This document shows positions 35,401-48,900 of a DNA stretch of 64,000 nt, one piece after another. Positions within the stretch are counted from its first letter, which is position 1. Each line of letters opens with the position of its first letter. A program made the position numbers and the translations under genes. This DNA comes from Ciona intestinalis (lineage: Eukaryota > Chordata > Ascidiacea > Phlebobranchia > Cionidae), in the NCBI RefSeq assembly GCF_000224145.3, contig NC_020166.2, forward strand, positions 9,220,127-9,284,126, read 5' to 3'. Under the pieces are notes generated by a model. It had not been told where the DNA came from. It saw only the letters and a program-made list of their open reading frames with translations, and did no database searches.

Positions 35401-38400
35401 CTTAAATCTAAATACCAAAAAAGTTTTAAATTTCTGGAAATGTTTAAATCATTTAAAATTCTAAAACACTTCTTTTATGACTTTCAGTCAATGGAAAAAT
35501 CCCAAGCCTTTTTCAACCGTGGCAGTCAGTCATGTGATTACACACTTGAACGAGGTCGCCATGTCACTGAAGCAAGATGTATCGAAACTCACCCAAAACT
35601 ATTGGATGCTGACTGTTTCCTCCAAGTAAGTAACATAAAGGATAGAATGCTTAATCCTCTAGCTCACAATATTATCTTGACTAGGAGTGATTAACCATGG
35701 TTGGCAGTCTCATGCCACAGTCAAGCAGCTAAAGCTATTGCAGTGTGTAGATAAGCAAACATGACTTTTGGTTAGTTTGGACATTTATGTTCTAATGGGT
35801 GGTAACTTGAGTGACTTATTTATGATTGCCACTCCCATGTCTGTAGTTAGATCTGAAATAGCACATGAATATAAGCATTTTTGTTTTTCACATCAAACAG
35901 CCAATGTACAGACATCTGTTCTCTGCCGAAAACAAACCAGTAAGGATCAAACTGAACGTTAAGCAGACATCTGATGGCAGAATGAGCTCCAGTGATCGAG
36001 TCACTTTATGTAAGTCAAAACCAGATTTTCAACTTGTGTGTATTTTACTTTAATGTTTTCTTTCTATTCTATTTTCCAAATATCACCCGAACTCTATTGC
36101 AGCTCGTAAGTTCAAGAAGTTGTACCGTGAAGATTGGTTGGTATATGAAGAACAATGGGACGAGACAATGAAGGGAGTCCTGATGAGCTTTGACCCCGCC
36201 GCGACCTTTCGTGATGTCATCATGTTGCCTAGCAACCGATCTACAGGTGCAATACTCACACAACTAACTAGATCTGTGGCTATGATGTCACAAGAGGAGA
36301 TGACATCATTATGGAGCAATATCCGAGCCTCGTGCACGAATGATGAGTTGGTTACTAAGGCAACGTAAGTAGGGTGTTATAGTTTGGGGTAATGTTATGT
36401 TTTTGATGATGTCATATCATTTATGATGTCTTATTCATGATGTCATAATATTGGTGATGTCATATTATTGGTGATGTCATATTATTGGGGATGTCGTATT
36501 ATTGGTGATGTCATATTATTGGTGATGTCATATTATTGGTGATGTCATGTTTCCTACCGCATTACATATGATAGAGAACATTAGCTACAATAAATTTATC
36601 TTTTATACCAGAAGGGTATTTTAAAATATTTGTTTATGTAAAGTTTGTTGCTTGTAATATGTTTCTGTCACTATACCATGTTGCTTATAATATGATCTTG
36701 TTACAACAGAGATATCTGGGTTCGAATTCTTACAGAGTGCTCCACTGCCAACTGGTGTTTGCAGGAAGATTGCGACCCAAACCCCGCTTGCCAAGATAGT
36801 TTGGCTCAGATAATATCACCCAGGGAAATTCGCTCATGGACCCCTTCATTTGAGCGAGGAGTGATGAATGCCTTGACTTACATCCCAAACCCCAATGTTA
36901 CAATCCTAACTACTGCACTGGTAAGCTGTGTGTATAGATATTGAACAAATGTAGAGGGGTAATTTATTTTAATGTGGCTGAGCAACAACAGTCGTATATT
37001 ACAAGTGTTGTGATTCATACACCTTTTGCCCGCTTACGAGTTACGATGTATGTAATTTGTAGGAGACCACTGGTTTGGAACAATTACCAGTAAGTCTCTT
37101 GCTGTAACCTTACACACCCACAATGGTATCAGTGTCGAGCTTCATATCTGGTTTCCTCCAGTTACAGGGCAATCACTCTTGGCTTGATTAAGTATTTGTA
37201 AAAAATTTGAAAAAAGATAAAACTAAATTAACAAGATTTAAAAAAATTATAATTTCCAAATTTTAGAACATCTGCCGAGTTAAAGCAACCCCAGCAACAG
37301 TTCTTACTTTGGGAAAAGTGTTGGCTCGTCATGTGGAGATTTCTGAACAACAAGATCAAGAAAGAATCATCCAGGAAACGGTTGCTTACCTCCGAACACA
37401 TATTGCCAACCGATGCAGCATTCAAAGTGGTGAAGCAGGTGAGAGTTTTGTGTTTCACATATACTTTATCGCTTGCGTGTTACGGTCGCAAATAAAAAAG
37501 GATTTTCTGTTTTAAAAAAGGATTTTCTGTTTTTTATTTGCTTTTTGAATAGTGTTTTTTTGTGTTTTACTTGTGTTATAAAAAGTATTTTTGTTTTTTA
37601 CTTGTGATTTCACATTGAGCGCATGCTTATATCACTTATTTATGTTTAAAACTTAGTTTGACACTGTTGTTATTGTTTTACTCATCTAAGTGATAAATTG
37701 ACAATCGCATTATCATTTTAACTTCGTTTATATTTCAGCTGCAATCAAGGAACCAATGATGATTGCTGCAATGAAGGCATTAGCTGCTGCACCAGAAGCA
37801 GCTATGGTTGGGGTCAACGACCTTTTGGATTGCGCTCGTAACCCCAGGTCATCCAGGGAGGTCGCTCTTGCTGGCATGCAAGCATTGAAAGACATGCCAT
37901 ATGCTGATCAACCACAGGTAAAAGAAATTAACTAAATACCTAATAGATAGGTTCTCAAATCTATATAAGTATCTGTTGAAGCATGCTGTTACCTGGAATC
38001 CAAGCCAGGGTTTGCCCATTGCCCTGTAACCATGGCACCATGGGCGCTACAATCATTTGTTCACTAATCTAAAGCAATCCCCAGTAATTGTCTTGCCCAA
38101 GGATGTGTACACCTATTATGTTATTACTATCAAGCTTCAAAATATTGACCATGTACATCCCATAAGCTCTATATTAATATTTTTTAATACGACATTTATT
38201 TAATATAAATCCGAGTGCTAGTTTTGTCATTGTTGATAATAAGCATGGGGTATTTGGAAAAAAGTATCAAATAAGTAGACACTAAATTTAAAATTTTTTT
38301 AAGCTCTTTGATAAGAAAGCACTTAATAACCAGACATTAAATTTAAAGTTATTTTTAAAATTAAAAAAAAATAATGCATTAAAAAGCTGGACATTAAATT

Positions 38401-41400
38401 TTCACAGCTTCGAACAAACATCCTGAGAATATTGGTCGATAACTCGCGAATCATTGAAGTTAGAATTGCCGCATATCTTCTACTTGTGTTGCAACATCCA
38501 AGCCAAAACGAGGTTCAGGAAATAATGACAATAGGTTGGTTATATTGTCTGTTCTTGTAAGATGGGAAATTAAGGGGTTGTTGCATGAGTGGGCCACCGT
38601 GTTTCTTTTATTGTGGCTTCATGCTCTGTTTCGTGTTACATCATGGGTGTCTTTTTATGCAACATGAGCGACTTATTGCATATCATACATGGTAGCTTCA
38701 TATGCCTTGTGATTACTGTTAGATTTACGTTACAGCACAAACTAATAAACTTCCTATTTATATTTTTACAAGACTCAGAAATACCACCCTTTACATAAAA
38801 TGTTGCACGGCCAAACTTACTTCAATATGACTTGAACCTACAACCCATAGTTTTAAAACTCTTTAAATATTCACAGTCACATCACCAACTGAAGAAAGAG
38901 CTTTGAAATTTTACATCGAAAAGCATTTGGTGTCTGCTGTAAAAATGCAAGAAACTTCAATGTCTATCTTGCCATATGAGTGAGTTGATATCATGGGGTT
39001 TTTATTAATCATATTTGCTGACTATGTTGTTGTGACTGTTTTGTCTAACCTTCTATCTGTTTATTTAAGAAATTTTGAATAACTTATTTTTTAAAACTAA
39101 ATAATTTTATTTTTCAAAATAAAAATTTGAATAATTTTATTTTAAATATTCTTTAAATCATAATCTCTCCTTTTGACCTTTTTCCCTAAAAAAAGCATTA
39201 AATTTGTTCCCCTTTTTTAGTTTCTTTAAATTACTAGATCTTCTCTATTTTATTCAAGAAATGAGTAACATTTATGTAGTTTGTTCACTTTTTGCCTATT
39301 TCATCTTAACAGACTTTAGCAAAATGTCACTATAAAGTATCACTATGTTTATTTTAATTTCAGTAATTTTTTTACTGTTTCTCAATGTCCATCTTTGTTT
39401 ATAGATCCGTTGAAACAATTCTTCGAGTTGCGAGAAGTCGACAATTCATTGAAGGAACAGAAGCAATTCGCGCAGCAGCCAACTCCAATGTTCATGAGAA
39501 GAAATACAGCCAGAAGAAAGCAATCTACATCCCATACATGTACCAGGAAGTCAACTTCACCCTCCAAACACAACTTATGTTTGCTGACAACCAATTCATC
39601 CCAGTTTTCGCGAATGCAACTATCCTTGCTGAGGTAAGGGGAAATAAGTGAAATAATTTTATTTTATTGTATGGTAAAGTGGGGAAAGTTGGGACACCTT
39701 TTGCTTTATTTTCTCATCCCAATTGATAGTAAACAAAGAACTTTCAAAGAATTACAAAACCGTATCCTCACGACTTCAATGAACTGTTGTTAATTGTTTA
39801 AAACATGACCAGTATGTTTGAATATCATGTGCTAAAGGTGTCCTATGTTCCCCCACAGTACTCTATATCCATTTCTAAATGGGTAAGTCAACACTCCTCT
39901 TAGTCCCTAAAACTAATACCTCATGATATTTTGGTTGTATCAATCTTAAAGAGATTTGTAAAATATGTTAGCCAGGCTTTCATGTTACAAGTTTTTTACA
40001 CCAGAGCCTTTGGAACTATAAGTTAATTCAGATAACAAAGTAATTCGTTTTTGCAATCTGAGTTTAAAGAGTTTTGTTAAAAATATTTAACTAAAAATGA
40101 GCCTCACACAGATAGTTTTAATTTATATACACAAATAAAACATCTTTACTTTTAACAATTCCAAACATGATTTACTTTTCCACATTGAAAACATTATTTA
40201 CTTTAATTAATTAAATATTCATGAGGTATTACCAATTCCAACATACTCCTACATGTAACATTGTATATTATATCCTATAATAAAACCCCATTGTTTCAGG
40301 TTGCTGGTAACAACATCACTGTGATTCAAGCAACCCTTGATCTTGAAAAGATAATGTCCATTGTTAAGCCATTGTTTGGCGACAATGGATTGCTACCTGA
40401 CCAATCACTGAGCTCTCTTCTTCAAATCCCAATCATGCAACTCGTAACCCGTAACAACCTGGATGTTATTCCAGAATCAGAACAATCAGAATTGTGGAAA
40501 ATACAAGACAAGGTGACTCTATTTCTGAACAATTATGTGCTTTTTAGCTTTTTTTACTGTGACCCAAGCATGAAGTGTAAATAATTGAAAAGCTTTGATG
40601 CTAATTTATAAAACTACACGCAAGTAACTTTTACAATAACAGTTAAAAGAATTTGTCAAATGTTTCTGAACTTGGGTTTGCATAGAACATATGTATATTA
40701 TAAGGGGACAAAGATATACATTTAAAATAGATGATATTAGATTTATATATAGCCAGTTGGAAAATTACATTAAAAGTTAGTGACTTAAATATAAACTAAC
40801 ACTTTACCATACAGGCATGGATGGCATACAATATCCTGGCTTTCCAAAACAAACCACCAGTAGATATTACAATCCTGGGGATTCCCATCAAGGTAGAATC
40901 CCTGTTGCGAATTCCAAACATTAAAAATCTCAACATCTTAAATTTGTGGAAGGTGAGTTTTTTAGTTTAGAATTAACAAAAACTTTTAAAAATGTGTGTG
41001 CAGTGAAGCTTAGACATTTGTATAGCATGTCTAATATAAAGAGTTTAGTTAATCATGATATAATGCAATCAAAGTTATGCTTTTGATAATACATATATAT
41101 TAAACAAGATAACCTAAAATGTGGTATAATGGTGGACTTAAGGCAGACACGCTTACCATTGTGCCATGGAACAGAACATATTATATAAATTAGGTTAAAA
41201 ATAAAACTAAATAATAAAACTCTTTATTTTATTCAATTTTATTTTAATTGAATGAAGTGTATGAAACAAAACACCTGTGTTATAACGACTTTTATCTCCG
41301 GCACACAAAAAGAAATTAAGTTACATTTATTCATTCATCCATAAACAGTTAATTGACACCCTTGAGCAAGGATTGGTCTACAAAGGTGTGACATTCCAAA

Positions 41401-42902
41401 GAGCAATGGAAGGTACAATGGCCCACCCCACCTCCATTGGTGCACCTCATATTATGGTGTATGACATGTCAACTTATTATGATCTTGATGTGAATATTGT
41501 TGTTGAGGCAAAGAAACTTCTTCTCACTGGAGCTGGAAGGGTTAACCTTAAGTTCAAACCAAAGTGAGTATTTTGGTTGATGTGGTTTTGATTTAAAAAA
41601 GATAGCATGACTACTGCTTGAAATAAATCAATGTCTGACATTCGTTATAACACAGATGTGCTGTTTTTATATACTTTTGTGCCTACTTCCGAGTTACCAT
41701 TTATGTATATTTATGTATCCGAGTTACCATTTATGTATCAGTGGGCAAATAATTTTCTTTGTGACTGACAATTTGGAAAAGCTGTGACAATTTGAATGAA
41801 TCAGTTCAGTATTATTAACTATTTTATTCTTTCAGCATCCGAGTTTCCACATCTTCTCACAATCGTGTTCAACTTCCATTCGCTGAATTCTCAGGATCTG
41901 GTTACCAATACTCAATAAGTCATAACAGCAGTATCGATGGTTCCATTGTGGCAACACCAAGCTCAATTGTCGCACATTTTGAACCCCTTCCACCCTCCAT
42001 GCAACTACTCAGATTCAAGTGGGTAAAAGTTAATATACCCTAGTTTTATTATGGTTCAGTCACTTCAGTGGTTAGGTGCTAGCATTATAAACTCATCAAT
42101 GACTTATGAAAAAAATTTTGGCACAGTAAATATTAAATGTAATGCAAACATAACAGTCTTTTTATAAGCAGCAGTTGTTTCAATTTTTAAAATTTTTGGT
42201 AAAAAGGAGTAAATATTTTATAGTTTTGGTGCCTGGTACTGATACCACTGACAACAAACCACGAACATTGCTCAAACCCAGTGGCCACTTATAGGTTGTC
42301 TAAATTTGCCAGCCTTAAAATAGTCACTCGTATAATTTACGAGTTGAACCATGATTTGTATAACTGACTTATAAGTTGTCATTTTTTCTCTTTTTTTAAA
42401 CAGAGCTGATCAGTTGGACGTTCGTTCTGGTCAACTGGTTATAGTCACGCCCCAGCAATCATGCTCGAAGCAATGCATTGTGGGTAACTGTGAAGGTGGT
42501 TCCAGCATTTACTACAAAGTATGTTCTATGATTAGTTGTATAGTAGAGTGGGGGAGGAGGGAGCACCATTTCATTATATTTTCTCGTCCAATTTGGTAGT
42601 AAACAAAGAACATTCAAGGAATTATAAAACTGTCTCACGATTTCCATAGACCATTGGTAATTGTTTAAAACAAGATCAGGATATTTGGTAATTATGTGCT
42701 AAAGGTGTCTCACATCCCCCTACCCTACTATAACACCAGAATGTTTATTATTGGTTGCTTAATTTCTATTTAGAATACAAATGAAGTTGCACTTAAATCC
42801 CAGAGTAAAATACTCATTTAACATACTTAACCTTGTGCGCACGTTGAATAGATAGAAATTGTGTTTACTACTATTCTGTTACCTTTAGTAATATATTGGT
42901 AA

Positions 42903-42942
<40 letters not shown>

Positions 42943-45900
42943 CATAATTTCCAGGTCGACTTATTCCAATATATTTTTCTCTCAAAAGGTTAAACATTTT
43001 TAGAGCTATCGATCCAATGTTGTAGATACAGTCCACACGAATATATAGAACTCAACTACTGTTATTTATTCACAGACTTGTGATGCTCCTGCCACTGATA
43101 TTGGGTTGTATGTTCAAAGTAATGCAGTTTCCCACTACCAAGTAGCTACCTCTTGGGGTGCCATGCAAACCATGGTTGATGGGCAGAATGTACCAAGCCG
43201 TGGAATTAACATTGAGGTGAGAACACTGGTTGGCTGGTTGTGTTGTTTGAAACTAAGCATCACACTATGTGTGTCTGGTATATAAGAAGACATCCTGGTT
43301 ATAACACTACAGTGAGCATGAACTGTATTAACACATGATGTGAATTTAGTGTAAAAATAATCGCACACAAAGTTACTTATATGGTTACTTTACTCATAAG
43401 CACATACAAATTGTATAAAACAAAACACCCATGTTGTGAAAAATGTCATGCCCACCATGCAAAGGTAAGTAAGTTACATTCATGCTTTTCTTATTTTACA
43501 CAGATTGCCAGCCAGGATTCACACCAACAAGCATTGAACAGCATTGCTAAAATCACAACATCTTACATTCCATCCGTGAATGAAATCCGCTGTGAAGTAG
43601 GGGTGAATGGTGGTTCCCCCTGGATGGTTAGGGGTAACGGTTTCATCTACCGAACCCCTGAGGTGGCATCACAAACCATTGAAGGATTGCTAGCAAGCAT
43701 GAACATTACAAACCCGTCAGGGCAGCAGATTGCAACTAACGTGCTTAACATCAGAAAAACTGAGGAACAGACAAATGAATTCTTCAGCTTTTTCTTCCAC
43801 AATGTAAGTTGCTCTTATATTCATTTACACAGTTTTCGAGGCCAGTTTTAATAGAAACATGACAACCCTGATATATGATATGATTTTCATCTCAAACGTT
43901 CTGGTTTCCAAACTTAATGCCTAAAGTTTGGCTAATACTGGAAAAATTTGCCATACACAGTAACCAAAGTTTAACTCTGTAAAGTTTACAGTAACCTAAA
44001 TGAAACTTTAGTTTTATTCTGATTTAATATATGTTTGTGCCCTCTTATACTTATCCTTAGTTATAGTCTGATCGACACTTAGTAATACTCTGATTTAATA
44101 TATAGTTAGGTGGGGAAAGACTTTAAGTACATAATATTATCCTGGTTGTGTTTCAAACATTTAAAAACCGCCTATGGGAGTTATAAGGATACGGTTTTAT
44201 GATTTTTTAAATGTTCTTTGTTTACTACCAAATGGGATGAAAAAATAGAATGAAAAGGTGTCCTTTCTGCCCCCACCCTACTATATATATGTGTGCCCCT
44301 AATACTATACATATGTAATTCCATAATCTAAGTTTACAGTAACATTGGTACTTTAAACTGTATTTAACAAATCTGACTTTCCACCCAGGATGCCATTGAT
44401 GCTTCACACAAATATAAAGTTCAATCTCAACTACAACTCCCACTTGCTGGTCAGATGACTGCATCTGGTATGATCAAGTTGAAACCGGATTATTCTGGTT
44501 ACTTGGCTAATATTCAAGTGAGTTTTACATGTTTATTTATTACTTTACAAAATGTGTCTAAATAAACTATTTGTGTCTGCTGTATCAGAAGATACATATG
44601 TTATAACTTGACAGTGAACATGAGGTGTATAAATACATCAGGAATGTCTGGTGTGTAAGAAACTCAGCAGTGAGCATCAAGTTTACAATAATTTATAATT
44701 CCAGGTGAACCAAGGACAAAATCAACTATGTTCCATCAATGCCACTGGTAGTGAGGTCACAATAAACAGCAAAGCTGGTTATTTGACATCAATCAATGTA
44801 AACGACATCACATCTCAAGCAATCCCATATTCTGGCCTTCACTTAATGCTAAGGACAACCAACAGCAGCATGCAGCTCCTTCAGCATGAGCTACACATGG
44901 AAGCTACAAGAAGAAACAACCGGGAACCTGTGTACTTGAACACAAGGCTTGATCTGAACACTCAAGGACCAAACCAGCCATCACCATTTACATGGAGGGC
45001 CACCACGACCATCAACTCTGCACAGATTCAATGGGACATGAGCTCACAAAACATCAGCCATGTAAACATCACGCAGAGACTTCTTATCCCAAAGATACCA
45101 ATTCCTAGGTCTATGATGTCTCACCAAGGTCAAGATGACATCAGAGTGAGTGAGTATGACATCACATTTAAGCCATATGTTTACCAAGCAAAGGCAATTG
45201 TCAACAAACAAGCAGCGGGCAATACAATTGCCTCTCTCACATTCAACAACTATTATGCTGACAGAAGCATCATGGGTGTTTCACTCCATGCACGAAAACC
45301 TGAATATGAAGTCACATTCCAACACCAACCAAATGAATGCTACAGATGCCACTCAATCACTGTTAACTTACCACTGATTCAACTATCGGAACACATCAAG
45401 TCAGCTGGAAATTACCATCAATACTCAGCCTTGGTTGACATGCACCACTCCTTACTTGACTTGGTAAGGATACCACGCAGTGTCTCCCATAAGATCAATT
45501 ATTACTTGAAGAAGAACGACAGACTGAAGGTGGGATACCACTGTGGTTACAACTTCCAGGACAATAACTTTAATGGTCAAGTTGGTTACACCTTAGCCGA
45601 TAATGCATTTGATGCCATCACTTCAGTTCAAGTTCAAGATGATTGGAAATTTCGGGCAATACTCAACACTACATGCGACAACTGTGTACCAATACTGCCA
45701 GCCACCTTTAAATACAACCTGGGTCTTTCACACACCCCAACTGCTGAGCTCACAGAAGTACCAGCATCAACGAAAAACAATTTATTCCAAATTGATTCAT
45801 CGTTTATCCACAAAAGTGGGCTGGTATACAACATGTCTGCAGGTTTTGCAACTGCATTTATTGGAAACACTTTGTTCAAAGTGGACACCAATGTAAATGC

Positions 45901-48900
45901 AATGTACTCCGCAAACCGAGGTGTCTTCTTGTACTACTACTTCCCCAAGTCTGTATACAAATACTCTTTATCTGGATCAGCAGTTCTTCGTGACCAAGAA
46001 AACTACGCCAGAACTGGCCAAGAATATACTGTTTCCATGAAAGGAGGCATCTATCCTGACTCACCACAATGGGTTGGTATTTTGAGGACTGGGCGTATAG
46101 GTTCATATGCTGCTGCCCCTGAGTTCTGTGCTAGCGGCACCTGCAGACTAAACTCTATTGAATTAGTTCAGGTAAGCTTACCTTTTTTTCTACTATATAT
46201 TGGTGAGGCTCTACAGCAAGCAACACTGAGATGGCCCATTTTGCCCAACTAGGTCAATCTCCTATTTCTTCTCGTTTTTAACTTGACACCCTCTTAATCA
46301 TTTGTCTAGTTATAATTAACCTGCACAAACCTATGTGCGTGTTAGTAAAAGCTGTTTTTTAATTTAACACTTTCTTTACAGACCACCCAATGCTCCAACT
46401 ACTCCCAGTATTACTCAGCTAAAGGCGGAGTCAACAACTTTGCTGCAACCAATTGCACAACACTCAGTGGCAAACTTATAAGCACAAGGTCCGTAAATGT
46501 ATTTTTAATAGTAAGCAAGTTTAAGGAATGTTAATTTTTCATTTTCACATATGTTTTTTGTTTTTAATATTCACTGCGGTAACTGAACAGCCAAACAAAA
46601 GTTAACATTATTATTATTTCTATTAGGTCCGAATTCAACGCCTCTCTCCGCTTTGATGGCTCCAGAAACGCCAATGCTTGGCTTAACCACTTTGTATTAG
46701 TGCTTGGACAATCTACTCCCCAAAAAGACATGCAGTTGTACATTGAGCAACCTCAAGCATCAGCCTACCTTCCTGCTAAGTTCAGTTTCAATGCCACCTT
46801 AGGTGCAACACCTTCCATTGCGTTGGACACAGACATTGTGACTGTGGGTCTATCTTACAATGAAGGAATTCAAGCTCAGATTGAAACCCGACAGATTCCA
46901 CTGCGGTTGAACTGCCGTGCTGAGGTTAGAAGCCAACAAGGTATAAACATCAATATCCCAACATGCAGAGTTGCATATCCATCCATTGAACCACTCGACA
47001 TTCGTGTGAGGTCAACTTTCAACTCACTATCATCCAATACAGTCCAAATGCAGGTACAAAAGAGCAGCAACAACATCCAAGTATTTAACATGAACCTCCA
47101 ATCCCATGATGCAGCTTATGATTGGGTGATCGCATGCGGTGACCCAAGTGACCATTCCTCACCTTGCTATGCACGCTCACAACTGGAATCAACCGGTTTA
47201 AGGTGGATTTCTCGCATCAACATAAGGCAGTGGAACCATACAGCAACCATGCTCATCCCACTCGATATGGACATCAACAGATTAAACATCATCACCAGCA
47301 ACAGCATGATGACTCCCATGTTCAATGAACCTCTGGTTATCTCTGCTGAATCAAAATTCCCATCCGGAGAAGGCCTTTGGATGGATGCCACTTGCAATTC
47401 AAGCTCTACCTTCTCCAACATTTTGAGGATCAGAAACGGAGGACTTAAATCAATGCTAATGGAAGGCAGATCAATCTACATCCTACCATTGGCTGCTTCA
47501 TATAGTTGGTTCAACACAATCAAAAAAGAAAATGAAGACATTGAGGTTATATGCCAATGGAGGTTCCGAAATAGAACAGACATGCGAATGGTTATGTACC
47601 ATGGTCCTAATGTACCAACTGCGACCCTACACCAACCTAATGCAGCCCCAAGCACCTATATACGTGGGTTCAACGTCAGTGTAACTAACTGCTACAACCC
47701 CTATGGTCTTGCATTGGTCAACCAGTATGCTGATAGAACTTCCAAGTTATTGAAATCCAGAGGGACGACCACTACTAACATCTGGCCTTTTGTTTCTCAA
47801 ACTGGGGTTTCTAAACTCTTCTCTTCAATCTGGCCTTGTACTGCTTGTTTGGGTGAAATTGATGGTGAAATGGCTTATGACGCAACCAACCCAACCAACA
47901 AACAAGCAATGCTGCGCGTCTTGTTATCGAAAAGAAACCTCTTGAGCATGATGTACAACATGGGAACAAGGGCAACAGACCAAGCTGCTTTTATATCTGG
48001 CAACACTGAGATGAGGTTCAACATGGACCAGACATGCCACCCACATATTCGTGTGGCCACCACAGTTGAAATGCTGTCCGGTCAACGATATTTCCTTAAC
48101 TCCAGGATCTTGTCGGAGAATTTGGGCTACTTGTCTGCAGACATTAACGAAACATTCACATCCACGGTTGGTCAAATCATCCAAAACGAAGCAACCATAG
48201 ACACACAATCGCTCTCCATCAAGAACTTAGTAGCATGGAGAAATGACATCATCAGAGTCGTTTTGAGGTAAGCTGTTAAATAATATAAACTTTAAACCAG
48301 GGATTCTTAATCAGGAGGTTAACCAATACTTGTAACTTGCTCAAAGGTGGGAAAGTAAAAGTTCAAAACTGGCTTATGTTATAACCTATGTTTGTTTTCG
48401 TTGAAATAAAGTGTTTTCACAGTGTTAGAGGCTCTTAATTATTTCTCTTTCTTTCTTAATTTTTTAATAGAATGCTTAGTATAACATGATTTTCATTGTT
48501 TCAGGACCCCCAACACACCAACCCCAACTTTAGGAATGGACGTCACAATCAGAGGACGCGAGATCGAGATCCAAGACTTGGTCATTCCAATTCCCAGCAT
48601 GAATGTTAACCTGAAGAGAATGGACATCCAGATAGTTAGAGATGATCTTGGCCAATGGACAGGAATCAACATGCATGATCTTACGGTGATCATTACTCCT
48701 CTGGAGGCGGATCCTATCAGAGTTACTGGACATGCGGTGATGCAGATTGGAGGAGAATGGGACATCAACATCAGGGACACAACATCAAGGATCATCAAGA
48801 TCATCCTCACTGCTCATCCGGGAGCAACATGGGAGATGCACACTGATGTATTGATGGACCTTCCCATGCTGAGGCACGAGATGCTTGGAAACTTCTTGCT

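Noticed and set aside
36390-36550. CRISPR-like array
   Set aside because: The 17-bp units are directly joined without spacers, and the genome is eukaryotic.
39405-39460. RVAR/S as a furin cleavage site in the lipoprotein, like the apolipophorin II/I cut
   Set aside because: It meets only the minimal RxxR pattern and lies in what reads as a helix; the strong RxKR-type site of insect apolipophorins is not seen nearby.
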